The notes under the pieces are model-generated. The model was not told the DNA's origin, did no database searches, and saw only the letters and a program-made list of their open reading frames with translations. A DNA stretch of 64,000 bases, taken from positions 1-64,000 of the IMG/VR virus record IMGVR_UViG_3300028146_000008; one strand, written 5' to 3'. This DNA comes from a virus. A program made the position numbers and the translations under genes. This document shows positions 49,687 to 56,805 of this stretch, in pieces; the first letter of the stretch is position 1; every line of letters begins with the position of its first letter.

Positions 49687-49988
49687 TCACGAAACACACG
49701 CCCGGACCTTGGGAAACCGTATTTGAAGGGCATCGTCTATCCGTTTGGTCTGAAGGATACGGTTTCGTACACTCGCATGAAGTACCGCAAGTAAACATAG
49801 GTGCCACACAAACCGCGAACGCTAACGCGCGTCTTATCTCTGCTGCGCCTGAATTGCTGCAGGCATTGCGCGACTTGCAAAAAGAGCTTCGCGACGCCAT
49901 AAAACTAGACGTTAAAAAACACTATTCCTTAATGGTTGCCGATGCTTGTGCGAGTAAGGCAATCGCCAAAGCAGAAGGGAAAGACTAA
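49683..49988 (+). CDS. HTPGPW-type phage protein
   Basis: 101 residues from ATG 49683, chosen for the ATGA overlap. MITKHTPGPWET is the start of a protein family widespread in phages, followed by 'ANARLISAAPELLQALRDLQ', its conserved NARLI.AAPEL core. The function of the family is unknown; here it sits in an early-type gene run. Confidence 0.9.
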   Translation: MITKHTPGPWETVFEGHRLSVWSEGYGFVHSHEVPQVNIGATQTANANARLISAAPELLQALRDLQKELRDAIKLDVKKHYSLMVADACASKAIAKAEGKD

Positions 49989-50197
49989 TGAAACGAACTG
50001 TTTGTATCACACTCCCCGACCTAGCATGGCCAGTTACACTCGAACAAACGGGAATAGACCGCTTTACCGTGACTTACGGGAAACAAGTCAAAAGCGGATT
50101 GCGGTATGGGCAAGCGGCAACAGAACTAGGTGCATGTATCATGCACGCTCTTGCTTGTGACGGAAAATTAGACAATCGTGAGAAAGGCGAGAAGTAA
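49988..50197 (+). CDS. Small early-type protein
   Basis: 69 residues (MKRTVCITLPDLAWPV), overlapping neighbours at both ends by one or few bases. 'YGQAATELGACIMHALACDG' is a single helix. Unknown function. Confidence 0.78.
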   Translation: MKRTVCITLPDLAWPVTLEQTGIDRFTVTYGKQVKSGLRYGQAATELGACIMHALACDGKLDNREKGEK

Positions 50198-50415
50198 TGT
50201 CTAACCCCTATACCGTCGAATCCTTGCGCCAGTATGTAGGGTTAACTGGTTTGTTGTCTTCGGACAAACTACAGTTTAACGTTTTGATTCTAGACGCGAA
50301 AGTCAGTTACGGGAATTCTAGGTTTCTTGTAATACCTGTAAGCGGATCCGGGGAAGTCTGGGTAGATTCTAGTCGGGTTTCGGTTTCGAGTACTTCACTT
50401 AGTGAACGGCTGTAA
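50197..50415 (+). CDS. Small early-type protein
   Basis: 72 residues with an SH3-like beta pattern (FLVIPVSGSGEVWVDSSRVS). A palindrome copy forms its last codons (STSLSERL). Unknown function. Confidence 0.78.
   Translation: MSNPYTVESLRQYVGLTGLLSSDKLQFNVLILDAKVSYGNSRFLVIPVSGSGEVWVDSSRVSVSSTSLSERL
50391..50409. repeat. Dispersed palindrome copy, TACTTCACTTAGTGAACGG
   Basis: At the 3' end of gene 50197-50415, in frame (TSLSER), directly before the next gene. Confidence 0.85.
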
Positions 50416-50461
50416 AATGTTTTCAATTCGTGCGGCCAGCACGTTAAACACGGAGGAAGTT

Positions 50462-50680
50462 ATGTATACGACTCAAAAGCAGGTTAGGGAAGCATTCTGG
50501 GATGCATGGCGCGATGGGCAGTTTAAGGGTATGAACGTCACACCTCGACTCATTACCGATTACAGCGGCAAAGGCAAAATGCACAACACAGACACGCGCA
50601 CGGCATTTTGTGATTTCGTGGATATGCTTTTCAAGTCTGGCCAATTGGCTGAAGGTCTGGCGGAAAGAGTGACGCTATGA
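50462..50680 (+). CDS. Small early-type protein
   Basis: 72 residues from ATG 50462, with GGAGGAAG 4-6 nt upstream; an upstream GTG at 50402 lacks such a site. Starts MYTTQKQVREAFWDAW; helical. Unknown function. Confidence 0.78.
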   Translation: MYTTQKQVREAFWDAWRDGQFKGMNVTPRLITDYSGKGKMHNTDTRTAFCDFVDMLFKSGQLAEGLAERVTL

Positions 50681-51054
50681 GCACGCGAAAAGAACGTCAC
50701 GAATTCATTGCAATGCTTTATGAGCACTCACCGCACAAGTGGCAGGAATCTGACCCGCCGATGTTCATTCAACGGCAAGCGGAATTGCTCATGCGCTACA
50801 GCGCGACGTTGCACCGTCTCGCGGAAGAACTGTGCAATGGCTATCAGGATTACAAAGGCAACTGGGACGAAAAACGTACAACTTTGGCCGAAAAGAAGCA
50901 AGCTCGAATCGAACAACGTGCGGCAGAGGTAGCAGCGGCCATCGGCGGAAAAGTTATCACTGGCGGGGATCCGCGCGGCTGTGTGCTCAAAGTTGTGTTC
51001 CCAGACGGCTATACAAATGACTGGGGGAGAGAAGGAATCTGCGTACCAGCCTAA
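50677..51054 (+). CDS. Early-type hypothetical protein
   Basis: 125 residues. N-terminal helical part (HRLAEELCNGYQDYKGNW) common in phage proteins, then a basic helix and a small beta domain (GCVLKVVFPDGYTNDWG). Coupled to the upstream stop (ATGA). Confidence 0.8.
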   Translation: MSTRKERHEFIAMLYEHSPHKWQESDPPMFIQRQAELLMRYSATLHRLAEELCNGYQDYKGNWDEKRTTLAEKKQARIEQRAAEVAAAIGGKVITGGDPRGCVLKVVFPDGYTNDWGREGICVPA

Positions 51055-51143
51055 GTATTCCACACTCTTACCCTATAGTGACAGGTAGGGTAAGTACGGG
51101 GAGTATTCAGTTCCCTTGTAAAATCAAACTGGAGGAAACGCTA

Positions 51144-51449
51144 ATGGGCACTCAGAAACTAGGACGTAGCAGAGCGGCGAAGCGAGCAAAAGACATACAC
51201 TTTCATAGTGACAATATGCTAGGTACTGACGGGCACCCGGCTATAAAGGTTAAGTACTATGGTTCAGCTCCGAGCGAATACGCTTGGGATGCAACCGTAG
51301 AGGATTTTTGGTTTAGCGCAAAGATGATCGCGCACGAACATGGATACTCAGGCGTTTTTAGCGAGGGCCGCTCCGGTGGCTGGCTTGTTCCCTTCTCTCA
51401 ATATCAAAACGGCAAGCTCAAAACACGCGGCCAAAGGACAGGTACCTAA
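51144..51449 (+). CDS. Early-type hypothetical protein
   Basis: 101 residues from ATG 51144 with GGAGGAAA upstream; an earlier in-frame start (51078) has none. Basic N-terminus (MGTQKLGRSRAAKRAK), then a compact domain (DATVEDFWFSAKMIAHEHGY). Last gene of the run. Confidence 0.78.
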   Translation: MGTQKLGRSRAAKRAKDIHFHSDNMLGTDGHPAIKVKYYGSAPSEYAWDATVEDFWFSAKMIAHEHGYSGVFSEGRSGGWLVPFSQYQNGKLKTRGQRTGT

Positions 51450-51827
51450 GTATCTCTGGCGCTATGCCCGCTGAATTGATCCGTGCCCGCTTACCTGGAG
51501 GTGTCTAACGCTGGCCGATAGCACAATTCGCGTGTACTCGCACGGCGGAATATGCTTGTGTTCGCGCGTGTCAGAATACGTGTAAGTATTACCGTGTCAA
51601 ATATACACGTCCTATGCGTACTGGTGTACTAGAACTAAGAAATACCCTCGGCCATCGTCTGGAAAAATTCCAAATCCTGAAAAACCTGGGCGCTCAAAAA
51701 CACTTGCGCGATTGAATTCGGGGGAGCAAAAAGTCTTGCGCTTTGTTTTTAAGCCTACTTTATTAGGTTTTATATGCGAAAGTATATCTAATACCTAATA
51801 TGATAGGTCTTAACATATCACGCGCGG
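51450..51827. other. 378-bp intergenic region between convergent gene blocks
   Basis: No gene supported. The last ~100 bp are AT-rich with an inverted repeat (TATTAG...CTAATA, 51769-51801, with inner ATAT pairing) and a further CCTAATA/TAGGT pair. It could terminate both the plus run and the minus block; the GC-rich left part has no clear structure. Confidence 0.55.
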
Positions 51828-52223
51828 CTATTCGGATTGCTCTTTGGAAACTCGGCGGGGCTTTGGGACTTTGCGGCGTTGCCGCTTAAATCTTGTGATC
51901 TCATCCACCAGATAACCCAAGTGATACGCCACTACCTCGTTTTGCTTTTTCACGTCCATTACGTCGAACATGCGTTTGATTGCGTGGTAGCTCTCATGCG
52001 CGATAGTTCCCGCGCTTGCGTTGGGTTTTAGAAATATGAAACTGCAATCTTCGTCGCTGTGTACGGTCAACGCTTCTGTGTATTCGAGACCATCTATGCA
52101 CGCGGTCGGGGGGTATTTTTTCGTTGCCGCTGCGATGTCTGATGCGAACTCGACATGCACCCAGTAATTCGAGAAAACGGGAAATTCAATTATTGTGAAC
52201 CGGCTCCTCGGTTTTGACCTCAA
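51828..52223 (-). CDS. Small HExxH metalloprotease-like protein
   Basis: 131 residues from TTG 52223 with GGGGA upstream. TIAHESYHAIKRMF contains HESYH (residues 76-80) and the following NEVVAYHLGYL provides a Glu and a His, the layout of small phage and gluzincin-like zinc peptidases. The tail is basic. The start overlaps the upstream gene by 38 nt. Confidence 0.75.
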   Translation of the reverse strand: MRSKPRSRFTIIEFPVFSNYWVHVEFASDIAAATKKYPPTACIDGLEYTEALTVHSDEDCSFIFLKPNASAGTIAHESYHAIKRMFDVMDVKKQNEVVAYHLGYLVDEITRFKRQRRKVPKPRRVSKEQSE

Positions 52224-52527
52224 TTGGAATCCCCTGGGCTATGCCGTTCTTTTCTACGATTGTTACTTTAACCGTTTTAAAACTGTATTTGTTCTCGTAC
52301 CCGCGCAAACACAGACGTTGCTTCACTAAGTGAATAGCTTGCTCGGGATCGTCCGTGATGACGGTCCAAGTTATGAAATTCGTGGAGAATCGTTTACCGA
52401 GTGAAGTGATTGTGACCAGGTAGCCAGTTTCAGGATCTACCGGCCTAACAAGTTCGTTACTGACAGGTATCGGAACAACGCGGCCCCTCCGGTTAGAATC
52501 ACGAGCACTAACACCGCGAGCAGCCAT
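52186..52527 (-). CDS. Hypothetical protein
   Basis: 113 residues from ATG 52527 with GGGGAAA upstream. The first 30 codons overlap the end of the tail-anchored gene in another frame, so a later start cannot be excluded. Beta-rich (YLVTITSLGKRFSTNFITWT). A palindrome copy lies inside. Confidence 0.7.
   Translation of the reverse strand: MAARGVSARDSNRRGRVVPIPVSNELVRPVDPETGYLVTITSLGKRFSTNFITWTVITDDPEQAIHLVKQRLCLRGYENKYSFKTVKVTIVEKNGIAQGIPIEVKTEEPVHNN
52322..52335. repeat. Dispersed palindrome copy, TTCACTAAGTGAAT
   Basis: Inside gene 52186-52527; read as IHLVKQ. Confidence 0.75.
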
Positions 52528-53228
52528 GATTTCCCCTCGGATTTGGGTTCTGAAATTACTGGAACCGATTTCGGTTTATACAGAACATCTACCGCTTTGC
52601 GATTCGCCGGATCTTGAATGAAGTCCTCGAACTCTTTTGCGGTCATTGCTTGAATCGAAGAGAACGTTACGGTCGGTGCTTTCGCGTCCGCGAAAAGGGG
52701 ATACTCTGATTTCCAGCCAGTCAGTTTGACGAAATCTTCTACAAATTGAACCGCGTTAGATTGTGGCAGTCCATTCCATTGGAGTTCGGCAGCTCGGGCG
52801 GGCGGAACATCTAAACTCTTTTTGAGATCGTTTAGTTCTTTTTCTGTGTTCCAGAGTTTGCCGCGCAATTCTTCAATAATATTGTTCTGGTTCAGTACGG
52901 ATTGGAACAGACTCCCCCCGAGATCAAACAACATGCGGCCATTCGCGTCTCTGACTTCCGCAATTTGCTTCCAGTTATCGCTCGTAACCTTATACGTCGC
53001 TGCTTCATTCTCCGCGCGGGCAAGGTTTACATGAACTACTTCGAGCGTGTTCTTTAGGGATTCTACGTCTTTGCGTAGTTGCTCGACTTCGCGGCGCGTG
53101 ATTGTGCGACCTGCGATTGTAGCGTCAACGAGTTCTGTCGCTTTTGCTACGATCCCCTCATCCGTGAGAATTTGTGAGGCGTCGAAACCCTGCAAAGCGG
53201 CGACGATCTCTTTAGCTATCTTGCTCAT
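52437..53228 (-). CDS. Tail-anchored coiled-coil protein
   Basis: 263 residues. Residues 45-150 form a long coiled coil (VEQLRKDVESLKNTLEVVHV; IIEELRGKLWNTEKELNDLK); residues 205-225 repeat the 'EFEDFIQDPANRKAVDVLY' segment seen at the scaffold C-terminus; residues 238-255 are a membrane helix (WLLAVLVLVILTGGAALF). A cytoplasmic coiled coil fixed to the inner membrane; function unknown. Confidence 0.82.
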   Translation of the reverse strand: MSKIAKEIVAALQGFDASQILTDEGIVAKATELVDATIAGRTITRREVEQLRKDVESLKNTLEVVHVNLARAENEAATYKVTSDNWKQIAEVRDANGRMLFDLGGSLFQSVLNQNNIIEELRGKLWNTEKELNDLKKSLDVPPARAAELQWNGLPQSNAVQFVEDFVKLTGWKSEYPLFADAKAPTVTFSSIQAMTAKEFEDFIQDPANRKAVDVLYKPKSVPVISEPKSEGKSWLLAVLVLVILTGGAALFRYLSVTNLLGR

Positions 53229-53370
53229 TGCTTTCCTTCTGTTGCTCGTTAATACGAGGAACGTATTCGATATGCTTCATTACAGTCAGGTCCGGGCAAT
53301 TGTGCGTTTCGTCTTTGTAGAAAATCGTTTCGCACACTGGACAAATCAAATAATCCTTCAACTCAATCAT
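53212..53370 (-). CDS. Tiny zinc-finger protein
   Basis: 52 residues from ATG 53370 (ATGA overlap with the upstream stop). LICPVCETIFYKDETHNC offers C-C-H-C zinc ligands; the rest is helical. Unknown function. Confidence 0.72.
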   Translation of the reverse strand: MIELKDYLICPVCETIFYKDETHNCPDLTVMKHIEYVPRINEQQKESNEQDS

Positions 53371-53627
53371 GCCCGACTGATCTCCTCTTGCCTGACTTGT
53401 TCTATTTCGTTCACTGAACAAAATGGCAAGAATTTGCGTCCGCCTTCGTAGACCAGCATCCCTGCTACTAAATCCCCACCCTCGGGCTCCGGGACTTGTT
53501 CGAGGAATAGTGTTACCCGATTGTCCTCGAATAAATGTTTTTGAAGATTCCACTTCAATCCTGCAGAGCGAAGCGAGTGCTTAACTTTTAGCCACGCTTC
53601 ACTCTCTGATTGGATCTCAATTATCAT
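53367..53627 (-). CDS. Hypothetical protein
   Basis: 86 residues from ATG 53627 (MIIEIQSESEAWLKVK). The -10 box of the promoter ends 6 nt upstream, so the transcript would be leaderless. Beta-alpha-beta pattern (SLRSAGLKWNLQKHLFED, VTLFLEQVPEPEGGDL). Unknown function. Confidence 0.75.
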   Translation of the reverse strand: MIIEIQSESEAWLKVKHSLRSAGLKWNLQKHLFEDNRVTLFLEQVPEPEGGDLVAGMLVYEGGRKFLPFCSVNEIEQVRQEEISRA

Positions 53628-53633
53628 TTTTGA

Positions 53634-53662
53634 ATCGTAGCACAATTCGTGAACTAATTCAA
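53634..53662 (-). promoter_or_regulatory. Sigma70-type promoter, predicted leaderless transcript
   Basis: TTGAAT (53657-53662), 17 nt, TACGAT (53634-53639), with TGTGC before the -10 box; ATG 53627 follows after six nt. Confidence 0.65.
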
Positions 53663-53669
53663 GAACTAA

Positions 53670-53927
53670 TTAGCTCGGAGATGTCATCGCGTAACCCCTG
53701 GAGGTCCACTTGCGCGGATTCTTCGGGACTTTGGGCATAGACTTAGGGATCGCACCCATTCCAGTCTTGGGCGATTCCTCGCTGCGCGTGCCGTTGTGCT
53801 TTAGCTGGCCTTCGCCTGTGCGGGATTTGCCGATTACTTCAAAGTACGTTGCGGGTGTTTGCCGCCAACTCTTGTTTACGCCTTTGGGATTGCCACTTCC
53901 GGTTTTCGACTTCGGTACTGGTTTCAT
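53670..53927 (-). CDS. Small basic protein
   Basis: 85 residues from ATG 53927 (MKPVPKSKTGSGNPKG). Very rich in Lys, Pro, Ser and Gly, without hydrophobic core; probably disordered and nucleic-acid binding. Unknown function. Confidence 0.65.
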   Translation of the reverse strand: MKPVPKSKTGSGNPKGVNKSWRQTPATYFEVIGKSRTGEGQLKHNGTRSEESPKTGMGAIPKSMPKVPKNPRKWTSRGYAMTSPS

Positions 53928-53964
53928 TGTGTTTCTCGTTTGTTTCTGTAATTTCGTTGCGTGG

Positions 53965-53982
53965 CACTTCACTTGTGAAGTG
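53965..53982. repeat. Dispersed palindrome copy, perfect 18-bp CACTTCACTTGTGAAGTG
   Basis: Eight-base arms around a two-base centre, in the gap upstream of gene 53670-53927. Confidence 0.85.
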
Positions 53983-54063
53983 GCTTGTGGAATGACCTAT
54001 TTCAGTAAATTGGCCAATTTCAGCAACTGTTGAAATGGCATGTTTTAGTGAAATTCATTGTAT

Positions 54064-54393
54064 CTAGCTTGGGTTTTTGAAACGGAACAGTTGCAAATTC
54101 GCCGTACCTTCTGGATTGGTCGGACCCGCTGCGCTCGTTCCACCTAGATTGAACTGAGGCGTGACCGCGCTGCCATCTGGTTTGGATCCGTATGCGCCTG
54201 GGTCGTAGCCAGAAAAATCGGTAGGCCCGAGATTGTTCAAACCTGCGGCTTGCCCTGCTAAACCACCGGGAACGCCCGTAGTAAGCGGCGTAGAAATGCT
54301 GTTCGCTGTGTGAACTTCTAAAAATACTGGAGCTGTAGCGTTCGCGCCTACTTGAAGTTCTGGTGTATTGCTTGCCGGTCCAAAGTCTGCCAT
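54064..54393 (-). CDS. Small virion-type protein ending in KNPS
   Basis: 109 residues, GAGG before ATG 54393 (MADFGPASNTPELQVG). Pro/Gly/Thr-rich, with a probable short beta domain; ends NLQLFRFKNPS. It resembles the NPA-ending proteins at 43.2-44.4 kb although it lies 10 kb away, beyond the early genes. Confidence 0.8.
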   Translation of the reverse strand: MADFGPASNTPELQVGANATAPVFLEVHTANSISTPLTTGVPGGLAGQAAGLNNLGPTDFSGYDPGAYGSKPDGSAVTPQFNLGGTSAAGPTNPEGTANLQLFRFKNPS

Positions 54394-54469
54394 TTGAATA
54401 CCTCGGTGGTACTAATTAGGTGTACTATACGGCTGCTCCGAGGCAGGCGGAAATGATGCAAACTAATAC

Positions 54470-54498
54470 TTGACAAATGCGAATAAACGTTTTACAGT
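54470..54498 (+). promoter_or_regulatory. Sigma70-type promoter
   Basis: TTGACA (54470-54475), 17 nt, TACAGT (54493-54498). Starts the plus-strand block that ends with the integrase. Confidence 0.75.
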
Positions 54499-54517
54499 TC
54501 GCGTATGGAGGTGGTCA

Positions 54518-54721
54518 GTGCAACCGATCACAAAAGAACAAGGACTGGTTATCACGGGCTTTACGGGTGTTACGGCTGCGAACTTCGGAGATTTTCAACT
54601 CGATGTTGAAAAGAGACTTGGACGCCCCGTATTCACTCACGAACTGGCCGATAAAAATCTTTGGGAAGAAATTAAGGAACTTTACCGTGCGGACTTTCTC
54701 GATATGGTACGAGAAGCATGA
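54518..54721 (+). CDS. Conserved small phage protein (DUF7736-like)
   Basis: 67 residues from GTG 54518 with GGAGGTGG upstream. 'LVITGFTGVTAANFGDFQLD', KRLGRPVFTHELA and WEEIKELYRADFLDM follow the pattern of a short protein found in many tailed phages; I believe it is DUF7736 but cannot confirm. Function unknown. Confidence 0.8.
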   Translation: MQPITKEQGLVITGFTGVTAANFGDFQLDVEKRLGRPVFTHELADKNLWEEIKELYRADFLDMVREA

Positions 54722-55137
54722 ACTCCCGAGAATCAGCATCACTAGACCGATACATCACTGGAAACTACGGTGAAGATCAGTTCCATAATGAAGATGAAGT
54801 TATCTGTCAAGATTGCGGTTGCCCGCGCTCGATGCAACAGCGAAGAGACGCCCTACGATTGCTACGAAGACAATTGCGAGTGCAAAGGTTTTTCTTACAT
54901 CCCGAGGAAACAAGCATGAGCTGGCAAACTCTACTAAACCAAACCGCTGATACTCTCTCCACTCGGGAAGAGTTGTTGCGGTCTTGCCGTGAGTTATTGG
55001 CGGTGGTTAAAACTATGCCACATCATGCTAAGACTCAAACCGCGCGTGAACTGATAGTATTGCGGGCACAACAAAATATTGCCAAAGCTGCTCAAGAGAG
55101 CGGTTTAGAGATTGACTTCGGACATTTGGTGCGATGA
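54718..55137 (+). CDS. Hypothetical protein, possibly two genes
   Basis: 139 residues from ATG 54718 (ATGA overlap). ASLDRYITGNYGEDQF is a common N-terminus of small phage proteins. The frame is open through an internal ATG at 54916 that has its own GAGGAA site (MSWQTLLNQTADTLST), so a separate 73-residue protein may be made. A third frame, 54794-54919, also reads like protein (EETPYDCYEDNCECKGFSY) and would overlap that ATG, so a frameshift or sequencing error near 54800 is possible. Confidence 0.6.
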   Translation: MNSRESASLDRYITGNYGEDQFHNEDEVICQDCGCPRSMQQRRDALRLLRRQLRVQRFFLHPEETSMSWQTLLNQTADTLSTREELLRSCRELLAVVKTMPHHAKTQTARELIVLRAQQNIAKAAQESGLEIDFGHLVR

Positions 55138-55295
55138 TGCGATTTATAGATTTGAATCCGGATTTGCAAGACGCGCCGCTGTTTCCAGAAATTTGGTATT
55201 ACGTTCGGCGTTTTCAAAAATGGTATGCACTAAAACGCTACGGCGTTATGGTGCTGTACCCCGAGACTGATCGGATCGGTCGGCTGGGAGGCTAG
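55134..55295 (+). CDS. Small hypothetical protein
   Basis: 53 residues (MMRFIDLNPDLQDAPL), coupled to the upstream stop. Aromatic-rich helix (FPEIWYYVRRFQKWYALKRY). Unknown function. Confidence 0.7.
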   Translation: MMRFIDLNPDLQDAPLFPEIWYYVRRFQKWYALKRYGVMVLYPETDRIGRLGG

Positions 55296-55298
55296 CCT

Positions 55299-55880
55299 GT
55301 GCAATTCCTAACCACATCTGAACTGTTGGCCGTTCTTAAAGTTGCTCGCGACCGTTCGCTTCGAGATTGGCTGCTTATGGTCGTTCAGTTCAACCACGCT
55401 CTGCGGCCATCCGAGGTTTGTGCAATCAAGATGGACGATATCAAAAACGGTTCGCTTACTGTTCAACGTCGAAAGGGATCGAAGCTAACTTGTCAGCCGC
55501 TCCGGAAACATAAGGGCCAAACACTTCTGGACGAAGTTCGCGGATTGTCCGAGTGGGTTAAGGTTCGGCCCCGAGACTGTGGTTCAGCGTTGTTCTGTAG
55601 TGCAAAAGGTGGACCGATCACTGCGAAGCACTACAACTTTCTGTTTAAGAAGTACGCGCTGTTGGCGGGATTGCCACAATCTAAAGCTCATCCTCATGCC
55701 ATACGCCACACGAGCGCCACGTTAATGGCTCGCCAGGGTATGGACATCGGATGGATTCAAACACATTTAGGCCATACCTCAATTACGAGTACGGCCATCT
55801 ACACACATTTGAACTCAGAAGAAGTTTCTGCAAAAGCCCATGAAGCTTTCATGGACGCGTTTAAAGATCCGACCACGTAA
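55299..55880 (+). CDS. int: Minimal tyrosine recombinase (integrase)
   Basis: 193 residues from GTG 55299 with GGGAGG upstream. Catalytic residues: Arg36 (HALRPSEV), Lys59, His133-xx-Arg136 (PHAIRH), His159 (HLGHTS) and Tyr168 (IYTHL). The N-terminal core-binding and arm-binding domains of classical integrases are missing, as in FimB-type recombinases. It would integrate or invert DNA; the tRNA-Asn-like gene 4 nt downstream is a likely attachment site. Confidence 0.92.
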   Translation: MQFLTTSELLAVLKVARDRSLRDWLLMVVQFNHALRPSEVCAIKMDDIKNGSLTVQRRKGSKLTCQPLRKHKGQTLLDEVRGLSEWVKVRPRDCGSALFCSAKGGPITAKHYNFLFKKYALLAGLPQSKAHPHAIRHTSATLMARQGMDIGWIQTHLGHTSITSTAIYTHLNSEEVSAKAHEAFMDAFKDPTT

Positions 55881-55884
55881 ACTG

Positions 55885-55969
55885 CTGGGGCAGCAGGAGT
55901 CGAACCTGCAATGTCCTTTCGGACTGTCGCCTTAACGGGGCGATGCTGTGCCAGTTGAGCCACACCCCA
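55885..55969 (-). tRNA. tRNA-Asn-like gene (GUU) with extended variable arm
   Basis: Acceptor TGGGGTG/TGCCCCA, D-arm GCT/AGC, anticodon stem TCGCC/GGCGA with loop CCGTTAA (anticodon GTT), T-arm GCAGG-TTCGACT-CCTGC and G73 as in tRNA-Asn. The variable region is 17 nt and contains GTCC-GAAA-GGAC; without these 12 nt it would be the normal 5. Position 33 is C, not T, and CCA is not encoded. Confidence 0.75.
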
Positions 55970-55984
55970 GCACTTGACGCGGTG

Positions 55985-55993
55985 TGTTATAAT
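55985..55993 (+). promoter_or_regulatory. Extended -10 promoter, predicted leaderless transcript
   Basis: TGTTATAAT with a perfect TATAAT (55988-55993); ATG 56000 follows after six nt. No -35 box at the normal distance. Confidence 0.6.
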
Positions 55994-55999
55994 CCCGCC

Positions 56000-56179
56000 A
56001 TGATTCTAATATGCGAACACTGTGCCTGTGGTTTGAATATTTCTGAACCTGCTGGATCACCGTTCGGCCAAGTTCAGCGCGGGGTTTGTCAGGTTTGCAG
56101 AGAAACGTGCGAGTGCTGGGAAGTAGAATTTGAACTGTCTAAGCTGGGTTCTTCAGATGCAGGCCCCCGCCTGCTGTAA
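56000..56179 (+). CDS. Small Cys-rich protein
   Basis: 59 residues from ATG 56000 (MILICEHCACGLNIS). Two CxxC-type pairs (CEHCAC; CQVCRETCEC) suggest a zinc ribbon. Isolated plus-strand gene whose 3' end overlaps the convergent gene by 41 nt. Unknown function. Confidence 0.7.
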   Translation: MILICEHCACGLNISEPAGSPFGQVQRGVCQVCRETCECWEVEFELSKLGSSDAGPRLL

Positions 56180-56381
56180 TTTTCACGTCCACTGGTTTAG
56201 CTGGCGGCGCGTTGAGAAATACTTCTTCCCTTCCTTCGGGTTCTGGTTCGCTAAAATCCTGTTCACTTAGTGAACGGTCGGGCGTCATGGGTGTTGCACC
56301 CGGACCCAGCGGACCCATAGGTGTGGATGTCTTCAAAACTTCTTTGTCAGACAATGCGCCGATTGCTCTGTTGAACATCAT
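56139..56381 (-). CDS. Small virion-type protein ending in KNPA
   Basis: 80 residues (MMFNRAIGALSDKEVL), Pro-rich centre, ends AGGGLHLKNPA. A palindrome copy is read in frame as DRSLSEQDF. Member of the NPA/NPS-ending set. Confidence 0.75.
   Translation of the reverse strand: MMFNRAIGALSDKEVLKTSTPMGPLGPGATPMTPDRSLSEQDFSEPEPEGREEVFLNAPPAKPVDVKITAGGGLHLKNPA
56261..56275. repeat. Dispersed palindrome copy, GTTCACTTAGTGAAC
   Basis: Perfect copy inside gene 56139-56381 (SLSEQ). Confidence 0.85.
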
Positions 56382-56476
56382 TTCCCCATTTCATACCGGA
56401 CAAATTTAATTTTTGGCGGGTTCTTTCTCTGCGGGCACTTCTTTAGTGCTTCGATCAATACGTCAAGAAAATTCAT
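56378..56476 (-). CDS. Tiny basic protein (tentative)
   Basis: 32 residues from ATG 56476 (MNFLDVLIEALKKCPQ), stop overlapping the next ATG. No strong ribosome binding site. A short helix followed by a basic tail. Confidence 0.4.
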   Translation of the reverse strand: MNFLDVLIEALKKCPQRKNPPKIKFVRYEMGK

Positions 56477-56493
56477 TGCTGCTTGTTTAGATG

Positions 56494-56790
56494 TCAATTG
56501 AAGTACTCGCCACCGGGTTTGAGCCGGTTCATTTTCTTGTGTAAATCTTTCCACTCTTGGTGCGCTTGCCTTAGTCCTGGTTGCTGTTTAGCCGCGTCTT
56601 CCAGTGTGTGGCAGGCATCGCAAATCCGCGCTTCGGCGTATACGGAGTAAAAACCCCCACCTTCAAGTGCAGAAATTGGATACCCACAGTTCTTACACTT
56701 GTTCGAGCAATGCCTGAAATCGGCCATGTAGCTGCGAAGATTAGCGGCGCAAAGTATTTTTTCGCTGTGCAGGAGTGTCCGGGTGTCCAC
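56494..56790 (-). CDS. Zinc-finger protein
   Basis: 98 residues from GTG 56790; ATG 56727 (MADFRHCSNKC) is an equally possible start. CKNCGYPISAL and RICDACHTL provide four zinc ligands, as in DksA/TraR-like or ribbon proteins; the C-terminus is helical. Unknown function. Confidence 0.7.
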   Translation of the reverse strand: MDTRTLLHSEKILCAANLRSYMADFRHCSNKCKNCGYPISALEGGGFYSVYAEARICDACHTLEDAAKQQPGLRQAHQEWKDLHKKMNRLKPGGEYFN

Positions 56791-56805
56791 GATTACGCTT
56801 TCGAT

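Noticed and set aside
55974-55979. TTGACG as a -35 box for gene 56000
   Set aside because: Only 8 nt from the TATAAT; treated as an extended -10 promoter instead.
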